Positions 15,608 to 21,544 of a stretch of 26,495 bases of DNA are shown in pieces. Under the pieces are notes generated by a model that searched no databases, was not told where the DNA came from, and saw only the letters and a program-made list of their open reading frames with translations. The DNA lies in the IMG/VR virus record IMGVR_UViG_3300035183_000733, positions 1 to 26,495 of that record; one strand, 5' to 3'. The number at the start of each line of letters is the position of its first letter. Positions within the stretch are counted from its first letter, which is position 1. Source of the DNA: a virus. A program made the position numbers and the translations under genes.

Positions 15608-15678
15608 TAAAGGCAAGAAAAGACAACCTCGCGATCCTCGGACTGAGCGACGCGCTCGAGCACACAATACTTAAATAA
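15604..15678 (+). CDS. Very short ORF, 24 aa
   Basis: ATG 15604 overlaps the corrected stop of the preceding gene and encodes MIKARKDNLAILGLSDALEH then TILK. The stop is followed almost at once by the next ATG. The sequence looks protein-like and may be the start of a small phage protein shortened by an indel. No function can be given. Confidence 0.4.
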   Translation: MIKARKDNLAILGLSDALEHTILK

Positions 15679-15679
15679 G

Positions 15680-16078
15680 ATGATAACACAGTACACTATA
15701 CACACCTGCATGGGCAAGATCTCCGGAGATTGCCCTCCGTTCCTCACATCAGAGGAGCAGAAAGAATTCGACACCATCGGGCACACCGGCAAGAACAGCC
15801 TTGGCGTTAAGTCGTCATACGGCGAGTACCTCAACAGCCTTGGCAAGGGGGAGTTCTCTATCAAGCAGACGAAAAGCGACACCGGAGACTTCTGCGAGAC
15901 CTTCGAGGTGACATGGGACAAACCGGAACCAGGCGTGAGGGCGAAGGAGGTCTTGAAGGACTGCGCACAGAAGCTTGCGAACCTGGCGGGCATGCCGTAC
16001 GCGTGGGGGGATGTTTACAACCGCCTCGCCGACGGGCAGCCTCTGCCGTTCAACTTCAGAGACGAGGTCCGGAAATAA
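15680..16078 (+). CDS. Protein of unknown function, 132 aa
   Basis: Begins MITQYTIHTCMGKISGDCPP. Mixed alpha/beta composition with three cysteines in the first half (C10, C18, C53 region), no membrane segment and no motif I recognise; the C-terminal part (VLKDCAQKLANLAGMPYAWG) looks helical. It sits one base after a micro-ORF and 92 bp before the CBS-domain gene, in a string of small same-strand genes. Confidence 0.6.
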   Translation: MITQYTIHTCMGKISGDCPPFLTSEEQKEFDTIGHTGKNSLGVKSSYGEYLNSLGKGEFSIKQTKSDTGDFCETFEVTWDKPEPGVRAKEVLKDCAQKLANLAGMPYAWGDVYNRLADGQPLPFNFRDEVRK

Positions 16079-16106
16079 AAAAATCACCGGCGGGAACAAA
16101 CGACGC

Positions 16107-16137
16107 GGCGCTTGCGTAAAAAAATTATCCAAGCGCC
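16107..16137 (+). other. Intergenic hairpin
   Basis: GGCGCTTG (16107-16114) pairs with CAAGCGCC (16130-16137) around a 15-base A/T-rich loop, in the gap between two genes. It lacks a U-tract directly after the stem, so it is a poor terminator. It could be a processing or stability hairpin. Confidence 0.35.
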
Positions 16138-16170
16138 TTAGGTTCAATATTATTAACAACCGATAAGGCT

Positions 16171-16868
16171 ATGAATTTTGAAATATACAACGCAAATGGT
16201 CTGGTATTCTGGACCGGCGAGGAGATCCGTCTCCGCCGACACTTTGAAGCTACCTTAAGTTGCTCGGCAAGGAGTTCCCAGAGCTGTTCGACAAGTCGGA
16301 GCTCAAGGAGCTGATAGCGGACCATGATGGCGGCACCATAGACAGCGATGAGAAGCGTATAATGATGGGCGCCATGAAGTTCTCTGAGAAGACGGCACAG
16401 GACGTTATCACACCGGCCACGATACTGTTCCACCTGGACGAGGACGTGATAATAACGGAGGCGACGCTCAGGCGCATAAAACACGAGCATTATTCCAGGA
16501 TACCGGTGCACAGTGGGACGAGGGACAGGATAGTCGGCATATTGTACGCGAAGGACCTCATAGGTCTGAACGTTACGGATCTTAAAGAGAATGGGCAGAC
16601 CAAGACAATCGGAGACATGTGCAAGCGTGATGGGCTGCTGTGTATTCGCGAGACCATGCACCTCGACTCCCTCATGAATTATTTCTTGAAGAACAAGACG
16701 CACATGGCCTTCGTATACAACGAGTTCAACATACTCCAGGGTATTGTGACGCTCGAGGACATCATGGAGGAGGTTCTCGACATAGAGATACTCGACGAGT
16801 CGGATACTGTGGCGGACCTGCAGAAGTTGGCGGCCAGCAGGAACAACCAGATAAACTTACAGGACTGA
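16171..16868 (+). CDS. CorC/CNNM-type tandem CBS-domain protein (frameshift near 16246)
   Basis: From ATG 16171, MNFEIYNANGLVFWTGEEIR leads to RRHFE. One added A at about 16246 then joins this to SYLKLLGKEFPELFDKSELKEL and the rest in the downstream frame; as written, the second part could start only at TTG 16260. The body follows the cytoplasmic part of CorC/HlyC/CNNM transport regulators: DSDEKRIMMGAMKFSEKTAQ, DVITPATILFHLD, then two CBS repeats (HYSRIPVHSGTRDRIVGILY and MAFVYNEFNILQGIVTLEDI). It lacks the usual DUF21 membrane domain. CBS pairs bind adenine nucleotides and regulate ion transporters. Proximity to the K+ channel and TerC suggests an ion-related role. Confidence 0.7.
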
Positions 16869-16940
16869 TGAAGCTCACCGCCGTGGCAGTTTATCAAGAA
16901 CGAGCTGCACACCGAGACGTCAGACAACCACTATCAGTGA
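16868..16940 (+). CDS. Small ORF with probable frameshift
   Basis: ATG 16868 overlaps the TGA of the CBS gene (TGATG). The first four codons MKLT are followed, in a frame one base off, by PWQFIKNELHTETSDNHYQ and TGA at 16938, which is far more protein-like than the written frame (AVAVYQERAAHRDVRQ). Inferred product about 23 aa. No function can be assigned. Confidence 0.35.
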
Positions 16941-16968
16941 TCATTTTTACAAAACATACAAAAGGACG

Positions 16969-17412
16969 ATGAAGAACGAAAAAGGTATAGACAAGCTGTG
17001 GAAGAGGTTTAACGAGGAGGTCAACGACAAAGAGCTCCAGCGCCGATTCGACGGCTTCAAGAATACGGAGAAGCGCCTTGTGGAACAACATAACGAGCTG
17101 GTGCAACCGATAAATGAGAAGCTGTCAGAGAAATCGAGGCTCGAGCACGTGATAGTCGAGTCCGCGAAGCTCGGCATCCTGCACACCGAGGCCGTTGGCA
17201 TGCTCAAGTCTGCCGAGAAGGAGCTCGCCGAGCTGACAACTAAGATAGCCAAGATAGACGAGGATCTCGAGAATGAGCGTCGGCTGATTAAGAAATACGA
17301 GGATGGCACGGAAGCCAAGCTGTTCCATTACTGGGGTATGCTCACCGCGCTCGACAATACGATCAAACCCTGGATTTCGTTCAAAGAGGATTACAGGGAC
17401 AAAATATTTTAA
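16969..17412 (+). CDS. Coiled-coil protein, 147 aa
   Basis: MKNEKGIDKLWKRFNEEVND and onward. Nearly the whole chain is predicted by eye to be amphipathic helix (LVEQHNELVQPINEKLSEKS; AEKELAELTTKIAKIDEDLE), ending in a compact aromatic segment (LFHYWGMLTALDNTIKPWI). No catalytic residues are recognised. It resembles small phage scaffolding or adaptor coiled coils, but composition alone cannot tell which. It is followed after 2 bp by the next start. Confidence 0.6.
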   Translation: MKNEKGIDKLWKRFNEEVNDKELQRRFDGFKNTEKRLVEQHNELVQPINEKLSEKSRLEHVIVESAKLGILHTEAVGMLKSAEKELAELTTKIAKIDEDLENERRLIKKYEDGTEAKLFHYWGMLTALDNTIKPWISFKEDYRDKIF

Positions 17413-17414
17413 AA

Positions 17415-17642
17415 ATGAAACTACTGACACGTGACGCGTTTAGGGAGGGCGTATTCGCAAGTAAACTGAACTATCATGGAACTGATGGGAATAGAGAATA
17501 TGGACAAGGCCGTATACGGCCTTGTCGACTCTGGAATATTCGGCGCGAGGGTTGTCGCCGGTGTGGTGACAGGCATACGTTATACCGAGGAACGACCATT
17601 GTACGAGGTTTCTTTCGGGAAGAACTCCTGGTGGACGCCTGA
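17415..17642 (+). CDS. Short ORF resembling the start of an HNH endonuclease, probably a remnant
   Basis: MKLLTRDAFREGVFASKLN resembles the N-terminal few residues of phage HNH nucleases (L-x-R-D-x-F-R-x-x-V-F-A). The frame continues with low-quality sequence (CRLWNIRREGCRRCGDRH) overlapping the better-supported gene at 17476 and has no HNH motif. The true product may be only about 17 aa if an indel sits near 17465. Low confidence that it is functional. Confidence 0.25.
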   Translation: MKLLTRDAFREGVFASKLNYHGTDGNREYGQGRIRPCRLWNIRREGCRRCGDRHTLYRGTTIVRGFFREELLVDA

Positions 17643-17679
17643 CATCACGGATAAGGTGGAGGAGATATGGAGGAGATAG
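17476..17679 (+). CDS. Small protein of unknown function, 67 aa
   Basis: MELMGIENMDKAVYGLVDSG, then IFGARVVAGVVTGIRYTEER and a small beta-rich body ending WTPDITDKVEEIWRR and TAG 17677. A perfect 24-bp palindrome lies within its codons 10-17. The TAG here behaves as a real stop: reading through adds a poor sequence that overlaps the next gene out of frame. No motif is recognised. Confidence 0.55.
   Translation: MELMGIENMDKAVYGLVDSGIFGARVVAGVVTGIRYTEERPLYEVSFGKNSWWTPDITDKVEEIWRR
17503..17526. repeat. Perfect 24-bp palindrome inside a small gene
   Basis: The 12-base half GACAAGGCCGTA is followed directly by its reverse complement. The RNA would form a loop-free or small-loop 10-12-bp hairpin early in the coding region of the 17476 gene. 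There is no following T-tract. It could be a protein-binding dyad or an attenuating hairpin. Confidence 0.7.
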
Positions 17680-17765
17680 GTGACATGTTCAAGCTTGCCA
17701 CCATAGACCGGATAAAGGAAACGCACGGTCTTAAGATAAAGTACGAAAATAAATTCCACAAATAA
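17667..17765 (+). CDS. Small basic protein, 32 aa
   Basis: MEEIGDMFKLATIDRIKETH and on to FHK. ATG 17667 overlaps the end of the 17476 gene in another frame and is preceded by GGTGGAGG, a good ribosome-binding site for this window. Small, charged and helical; function unknown. Confidence 0.45.
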   Translation: MEEIGDMFKLATIDRIKETHGLKIKYENKFHK

Positions 17766-17799
17766 TTCTATTTGTAACCGGTTGTTTTTATATTTGGAC

Positions 17800-18621
17800 A
17801 TGAAAGTAAAGGTAATAGATGAGCTCTCGAGGAAACGAGACGTTTCGGTCGAGAAAGTAAAGAAGGCCGAGGAAGGCCTGGCAGTCGAAGCAAAGCAACT
17901 CTTGCTTGGCGCATCGATAGCAGAACGTCAAGTACTCACAAACGCTGGGCTTGACGGTAATATCAAGAAACACGAAGATGCTAAGGGCATCAATCTCGAG
18001 CGCGAGCGCTTCGAGGGGACGTACGGCGAGAAGGTGTTCACCGAAGACGAGGTGAGGGACATCTGCCAGCAGTACGCGCTCAAGCTACTCCCGTCTAAGT
18101 ATTACAAGGGCGGTATCGACCCGGTGCTCGGGGCCAAGATTGTCGAGTTCTTCAAGAAGAACAACATCGACAGTGGCAACTATGAAGCAGCTAACAACCT
18201 CTACATCATGGCGCCACCGAGCGCATTCAGGCTCGCCAAGAAAGTTGACCCCTTCAGGGTTCAGCTCGATCCGGTTCTTTTCTATCGCATAGGCCGCAGG
18301 AACGACACACCGATGTACGTTCCGGTGCACCAGTGGGGCAATGACTTTACAGTGTTCCGCAGGTTGATTGGCGCTGTGAAGTACAATTTTTGGACCAACG
18401 CCGTGTTTGGCACAGCATATAAGGCTGTCATCCTCCTGATGATATTTGCTATGTTCAAGATAAACGTATACAATCCGAGACCGGTGATGATTGCACTTCC
18501 TATCGCGTTCCTCTGGCACTTATTAGTCTATATAGAGATGTACGGTGGCAGCAACGGCGAAAAGCCGATCTCCGGATCGGAGCACAAGTTCAGTCAGCAC
18601 GGGTGGAACAAAGAATTCTAA
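17800..18621 (+). CDS. Protein with long soluble domain and C-terminal membrane anchor
   Basis: 273 aa from ATG 17800 (MKVKVIDELSRKRDVSVEKV); an upstream TTG at 17782 is less likely. The first 200 residues are soluble, with a helical start and an alpha/beta middle (YIMAPPSAFRLAKKVDPFRV). Two hydrophobic segments follow near residues 204-224 (AYKAVILLMIFAMFKI) and 231-250 (VMIALPIAFLWHLLVYIEM), then a short polar tail. TATATTTG, a -7-like box, ends only two bases before the ATG. Likely an inner-membrane-associated phage protein. No family is recognised. It starts a three-gene run with two more small proteins. Confidence 0.65.
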   Translation: MKVKVIDELSRKRDVSVEKVKKAEEGLAVEAKQLLLGASIAERQVLTNAGLDGNIKKHEDAKGINLERERFEGTYGEKVFTEDEVRDICQQYALKLLPSKYYKGGIDPVLGAKIVEFFKKNNIDSGNYEAANNLYIMAPPSAFRLAKKVDPFRVQLDPVLFYRIGRRNDTPMYVPVHQWGNDFTVFRRLIGAVKYNFWTNAVFGTAYKAVILLMIFAMFKINVYNPRPVMIALPIAFLWHLLVYIEMYGGSNGEKPISGSEHKFSQHGWNKEF

Positions 18622-18625
18622 TAAG

Positions 18626-18931
18626 ATGAGAGCAGTATTAGTATCGTTGGTGTTTGTGCTCGTGATGAGCGCAGGCATCCTGTTGGCCGGCAGTATTACG
18701 TGGCTAAGATATGGGACGCCAGAGCACGTGACCGTTGAGATAGCGGAGCCCGTGCTGAGCGTCAAGGAGGCGAAGTCCAAGAAGTGGCTCAAGTATGACG
18801 CCCGCAAGGACTACTTCTACCAGTCTACCGTGCAGTACACATACAGGAGGGGCACATTCCCGTTCCTGGCGGTCGACACAACTATTGTTGACCCGAAGGA
18901 GCTATGGAGTAAGGATCACAGGAACTACTAA
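18626..18931 (+). CDS. Small protein with N-terminal membrane anchor or signal peptide
   Basis: 101 aa from ATG 18626. MRAVLVSLVFVLVMSAGILL followed by AGSITW is a typical uncleaved anchor or signal peptide. The exported part (KKWLKYDARKDYFYQSTVQY) is basic and tyrosine-rich. It follows the membrane protein by 4 bp and precedes the next start by 1 bp, so the three are co-translated. Probably faces the periplasm; function unknown. Confidence 0.6.
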   Translation: MRAVLVSLVFVLVMSAGILLAGSITWLRYGTPEHVTVEIAEPVLSVKEAKSKKWLKYDARKDYFYQSTVQYTYRRGTFPFLAVDTTIVDPKELWSKDHRNY

Positions 18932-18932
18932 G

Positions 18933-19232
18933 ATGGGAGACTCAATTTCCGCATATCACGACCGGCTCGAAGAAGAAGCGCGGAAGGAGCGCAAGAAGGA
19001 ACTCAAGGCGCTCCTCAATCACTGGCTTGATAATATCGGGGAGTTCGACAATGTCATCAAGAAGGTGGGCGACGGGATAGAATACGTGGACGAACACGCG
19101 ATCGGTGACCGTAACCTGCACTCGAGAATATCAGAGTTAAGCGATAGTTTCCAGACACTTACGACCCTGCCGGAGAAAAAGCTGGAAAAAAGTGAAACAA
19201 AAATTTCGCCGGGATATATAAAGAGTGTATAA
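18933..19232 (+). CDS. Small coiled-coil protein, 99 aa
   Basis: MGDSISAYHDRLEEEARKER, then a charged helix and a second helical part (IGEFDNVIKKVGDGIEYVDE). The C-terminus ends ISPGYIKSV. No motif is recognised. It is last in the membrane-protein run, and its final codons contain the late-promoter-like GATATATAAA that serves the next gene. Confidence 0.55.
   Translation: MGDSISAYHDRLEEEARKERKKELKALLNHWLDNIGEFDNVIKKVGDGIEYVDEHAIGDRNLHSRISELSDSFQTLTTLPEKKLEKSETKISPGYIKSV
19213..19222 (+). promoter_or_regulatory. T4-like late promoter motif GATATATAAA
   Basis: Second copy of the 10-mer, inside the 3' end of the 18933 gene and 31 bp before ATG 19254 of the PTH2-like gene. It is probably the start of transcription for the translation cluster that includes the suppressor tRNA. 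Confidence 0.45.
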
Positions 19233-19253
19233 GAAGTAAAAAAACAAGAAGTC

Positions 19254-19619
19254 ATGAAGTAGGTTCAAAAACTGTACGTAGTATCGAGGAAAGACCTCGC
19301 ACCAGGTTATCAGATCGCGCAATCAGCGCACGCCATAGCCGATTTCACAATCAAGCATAATCAGCTTGCGGCAGAGTGGCACAAGAATTCCAATTACATC
19401 GTTTGTTTATCCGCTAAGGACGAGTCCGATTTATGTTTGTTATCAGGCAAACTCGAGTCTCGCGGTATTCCTTTTATCCAGTTTGTCGAACCGGATCTCG
19501 GGAACCAGGTAACTTCTATCGCCGCTTACGGCGAGGACGCCGGCAAACTATTCTCCAATCTGCCGCTCGCGTTGAAGGACCTCGGGAAGCAGGAGACTGT
19601 GAAGGGAGGCTTGATATGA
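19254..19619 (+). CDS. Peptidyl-tRNA hydrolase II (PTH2)-like protein with TAG as third codon
   Basis: ATG-AAG-TAG at 19254-19262 is followed in frame by VQKLYVVSRKDLAPGYQIAQ and SAHAIADF, the PTH2 signature (basic residue, V-x-R-x-D-L, G-x-x-x-A-Q-x-x-H-A). Later comes FVEPDLGNQVTSIAAYG, the family's E-P-D...T-x-x-A segment. PTH2 cleaves peptidyl-tRNA released from stalled ribosomes, recycling tRNA. No ATG, GTG or TTG lies between the TAG and the start of the fold, so the protein needs TAG to be read as an amino acid (120 residues plus the recoded one), a non-standard start, or an unseen sequence error. The amber-suppressor tRNA is encoded 258 bp downstream, so the product could depend on it. 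Its TGA overlaps the next ATG. Confidence 0.7.
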
Positions 19620-19737
19620 ACTACGTATGCGACAAGAAGGACGGGATAACAACCCGCACACCAAGGGCAGTCTAAAGTTCAGGGGCAAGTTGAGAATCGA
19701 GGATACGGATGGGCAGGCGATAGCCACCATCCATTGA
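19616..19737 (+). CDS. Small protein with probable frameshift near 19648
   Basis: ATG 19616 overlaps the previous TGA. MNYVCDKKDG is followed in the written frame by a short tail ending at TAA 19672. A frame one base off continues as DNNPHTKGSLKFRGKLRIED and ends TGA 19737, just before tRNA-Cys. One extra G in the GGG near 19647 would join them to about 40 aa. Function unknown. Confidence 0.4.
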
Positions 19738-19743
19738 TAAAAA

Positions 19744-19813
19744 GGCGATGTGACCGAGTGGTAGGTACAGGTCCGCAAGATCTGGTACGGTGGTTCGAAT
19801 CCATCCATTGCCT
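19744..19813 (+). tRNA. tRNA-Cys (anticodon GCA)
   Basis: Seven-bp acceptor (19744-19750 with 19806-19812), three-bp D stem, five-bp anticodon stem with loop CCGCAAG (anticodon GCA at 19775-19777), and a T arm with TTCGAAT. The discriminator is T at 19813, the U73 identity base of tRNA-Cys. Position 33 is C instead of the near-universal U. Confidence 0.85.
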
Positions 19814-19829
19814 CAGTTCTTTAAAATAC

Positions 19830-19876
19830 GGGGAGACTTAGATGTTGCAGCGGGTGAGAACCCGCGCTCCCCACCA
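19830..19876 (+). other. tRNA-like remnant with encoded CCA, 47 nt
   Basis: GGGGAG (19830-19835) pairs with CTCCCC (19867-19872), followed by A and CCA like a tRNA 3' end. Inside are a D-arm-like stretch (CTTAGATGTTGCAG) and one hairpin GCGGG-TGAGAA-CCCGC. The hairpin could be a tRNA-Leu(GAG) anticodon arm missing one loop base; the variable and T arms are absent. It lies exactly between tRNA-Cys and the suppressor tRNA, with no gap to the latter. Either a decayed tRNA or a tRNA mimic. Confidence 0.5.
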
Positions 19877-19951
19877 GTCTCGATAGTATAGCGGCAATTA
19901 TACAACGGTCTCTAAAACCGATAGACATGGGTTCGAATCCCATTCGAGGCA
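19877..19951 (+). tRNA. Amber-suppressor tRNA (anticodon CUA, reads UAG)
   Basis: A full cloverleaf is visible: acceptor 19877-19883 with 19944-19950, discriminator A 19951; D stem GTAT/ATAC; anticodon stem 19905-19909 with 19917-19921 (outer A-A mismatch, four good pairs); loop CTCTAAA; T stem ATGGG/CCCAT with TTCGAAT. With T33 at 19911 the anticodon is CTA at 19912-19914, complementary to UAG. Such tRNAs in gut phages go with TAG reassignment, most often to glutamine; the charged amino acid cannot be read from this sequence. Confidence 0.88.
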
Positions 19952-20017
19952 CTTTTTTATAGTTTGGTGTCACAGGGAAAAAGAAGCAGAATTAAGAAAT
20001 AAATTAAAACAAAAGCC

Positions 20018-20093
20018 ATGAAGTAGAACAAGCCACCGTAAGTCGGTTGTCAAAAGAATGAGGGAGACGTTCGCAAACCCGAACCGTTCATAA
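20018..20093 (+). CDS. Small basic protein starting MK-TAG (with frameshift)
   Basis: ATG-AAG-TAG (20018-20026) repeats the start of the PTH2-like gene. After NKP the frame is lost at a TAA. A frame one base off reads HRKSVVKRMRETFANPNRS and stops at TAA 20091, a compact basic peptide that looks real. One base deleted near 20033 would give about 24 residues including the TAG. The basic character suggests RNA or ribosome binding, but this is speculative. Confidence 0.4.
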
Positions 20094-20139
20094 ACGTGAA
20101 CGCCGAGAAATAGCGAACACAACTATAAAACTCAAAACA

Positions 20140-20487
20140 ATGACAACAATGACAACAACAAAAGTTGAGGCAACGCCTCAGAACATCAATGACGCCGTAG
20201 TGCGCATAGCAGAGTACGCCAAAGCAAAGGGGTACCAATTCAACGAATCGGAAGTGCCCTTCCGCGAGCAGAACATCGCGTTCTGGCAGGGCAGGAAATA
20301 CAGGTTCCTGCACTACCTCTGGAGACACGTGATGAAGATGGACGGTCAGTCGCCAAGGGTGGAGTACTCGGAGAGAGAACAGAAGATCAAGGCCGCGCGA
20401 AAGGCCTGGAAGGCCGCTCAGGCGGAGGCGGAGAAGCTCCAGAAGGAGTACAAGGAGATTAAAGGGGACTTCTACAAGTCCAAGTAA
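20140..20487 (+). CDS. Protein of unknown function with C-terminal coiled coil, 115 aa
   Basis: MTTMTTTKVEATPQNINDAV opens a small domain with AEYAKAKGYQFNESEVPFRE and a tryptophan-rich core (YRFLHYLWRHVMKMD). A highly charged helix follows (KAARKAWKAAQAEAEKLQKE). A second ATG three codons in could also be used. A strong terminator follows 3 bp after the stop, so it ends the transcript containing the tRNAs. Function unknown. Confidence 0.65.
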   Translation: MTTMTTTKVEATPQNINDAVVRIAEYAKAKGYQFNESEVPFREQNIAFWQGRKYRFLHYLWRHVMKMDGQSPRVEYSEREQKIKAARKAWKAAQAEAEKLQKEYKEIKGDFYKSK

Positions 20488-20490
20488 CAA

Positions 20491-20517
20491 AAAGGGACCC
20501 GCAGGTCCCTTTCTCTT
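20491..20517 (+). terminator. Rho-independent terminator after the tRNA/translation cluster
   Basis: Nine-bp stem AAAGGGACC (20491-20499) with GGTCCCTTT (20504-20512), loop CGCA, then CTCTT. The late-promoter-like motif of the next unit begins 7 bp after the stem. Confidence 0.8.
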
Positions 20518-20518
20518 C

Positions 20519-20530
20519 GATATATAAATA
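20519..20530 (+). promoter_or_regulatory. T4-like late promoter motif GATATATAAATA
   Basis: Third copy of the 10-mer and the closest to the T4 late box, since it contains TATAAATA exactly. It follows a terminator and precedes the CTS micro-ORF at 20550 by 19 bp, so it should start the 20550-21544 unit. Confidence 0.55.
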
Positions 20531-20549
20531 AATTTAGAAATCTTCCTAA

Positions 20550-20588
20550 ATGGAGCACCTGATGGAATTCGAATCCTTCAAGAAGTAA
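20550..20588 (+). CDS. CTS micro-ORF, 12 aa
   Basis: ATG 20550 encodes MEHLMEFESFKK then TAA, a lone capsid-targeting peptide. It is the first ORF of the second CTS group and sits right after the promoter-like motif, so it could be a leader peptide or the stub of a lost internal protein. Confidence 0.4.
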   Translation: MEHLMEFESFKK

Positions 20589-20608
20589 ATCACAAAACAA
20601 CACAGACA

Positions 20609-20830
20609 ATGGAGAAACCTGTACTCTATTCACTGCCGTGCGGATCTTGCGGCACACTCGAATCGCTCAAGGTAACGGAACTCGGTCACGTAATGGCCAG
20701 GTTCAGGATAGAGGAGGACGGGCACTCCAGGTGGATAAATTACGGCGTCGCGATGGTCGACGACTTGCTTGCGACTAAGAAGATCTTCAACACAAAGAGC
20801 TGGAATAATGAGGAAGTTACAAGGGTTTGA
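20609..20830 (+). CDS. Small protein of unknown function, 73 aa
   Basis: MEKPVLYSLPCGSCGTLESL, then a beta-rich body (HVMARFRIEEDGHSRWINYG) and a short helix. One CxxC pair (C11, C14) could bind metal only with a partner molecule. There is no capsid tag. Its end overlaps the next CTS gene by 23 bp in another frame. Function unknown. Confidence 0.6.
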   Translation: MEKPVLYSLPCGSCGTLESLKVTELGHVMARFRIEEDGHSRWINYGVAMVDDLLATKKIFNTKSWNNEEVTRV

Positions 20831-21053
20831 TAAGTTCGGTATAAACGAGGACGATGACCAGGAGCTTTTGGCGAAGCTGAGTCTTCCCGTCGAGGACAGG
20901 ACAGACGAACTGACCGGTATTGCCGAGGAAGTATCCAAGCGCGTCGATTACGAGTCCGACCTCGCGAGGTACATCTGCTACAAGATGCTCGCTGATTGCA
21001 ACGACCACGAGCTGGCGCTTAAATTCCTGCGCCTGTGCAACGAAGTAAAATGA
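20808..21053 (+). CDS. Small CTS-tagged protein, putative internal head protein
   Basis: I start at ATG 20808 because it gives MRKLQGFDKFGINEDDDQE, a capsid-targeting peptide with an INE site. The 81-aa acidic helical remainder (TDELTGIAEEVSKRVDYESD) has no enzyme motif. The stop overlaps the next ATG, which starts a CTS-tagged NUDIX protein. It is likely packaged in the head; function unknown. Confidence 0.6.
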   Translation: MRKLQGFDKFGINEDDDQELLAKLSLPVEDRTDELTGIAEEVSKRVDYESDLARYICYKMLADCNDHELALKFLRLCNEVK

Positions 21054-21544
21054 GACATGTTAAGACATATAAGGTTTTCGAAGCCGAGTACGACGTATTT
21101 GCGAACAAGGCTGGCGAGGATTTTTGGGGCGATACTGGGGCCGGAATACTACCCATTTGCAGAGCAACTGGGAGAGTACTGGTTACCTACCGCTCTAAAT
21201 ACGTTAACGAACCTCACTCGTGGGGCGTCGTCGGCGGTAAGCTCGACGACGGCGAGACGGATGTTAAGGATGCTGCGAAGCGGGAGCTCCAGGAGGAACT
21301 GGGGTACGAAGGAGAATTCGAGCTCGTGCCGGCGTATGTATTCAAGAGTCAGGGCGGCGGGTTCGAGTACCACAACTTCATCGGGGTGGTGGAAGAGGAG
21401 TTCGAACCGACGTTAGACTGGGAAACGGAGAAGGCGAAGTGGGTGACGCTCGACGAGCTGATGAAACTTAGGCCGAAGCACTTCGGACTTGAGACGCTGA
21501 TCAAGAACAGCGGTGATATAATTAGGAAGTATGCAATTAAATAG
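21050..21544 (+). CDS. CTS-tagged NUDIX hydrolase
   Basis: ATG 21050 (overlapping the previous stop) gives MRHVKTYKVFEAEYDVF, a capsid-targeting peptide with a possible site after EAE. The 164-aa protein carries a NUDIX box at about residues 61-84: GGKLDDGETDVKDAAK then RELQEELGY. The REx2EE core is present and the spacer after the first Glu is eight residues rather than the usual seven. NUDIX enzymes cleave nucleoside diphosphates linked to another group, for example ADP-ribose, NAD(H), capped RNA ends or oxidised nucleotides. With ARTs in the same packaged set, an ADP-ribose or NAD-linked substrate is attractive but unproven. The stop is TAG. Confidence 0.8.
   Translation: MRHVKTYKVFEAEYDVFANKAGEDFWGDTGAGILPICRATGRVLVTYRSKYVNEPHSWGVVGGKLDDGETDVKDAAKRELQEELGYEGEFELVPAYVFKSQGGGFEYHNFIGVVEEEFEPTLDWETEKAKWVTLDELMKLRPKHFGLETLIKNSGDIIRKYAIK

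Noticed and set aside
17415-17642. HNH homing endonuclease
   Set aside because: Only the first dozen residues resemble such proteins. No H-N-H motif or cysteine pairs follow in any frame before the next gene.
17677-17765. TAG at 17677 as a readthrough codon joining the 17476 and 17667 genes
   Set aside because: After the TAG the same frame gives a poor sequence and soon stops. The protein-like MEEIGDMFK reading is in another frame with its own ATG and ribosome-binding site, so the TAG acts as a normal stop.
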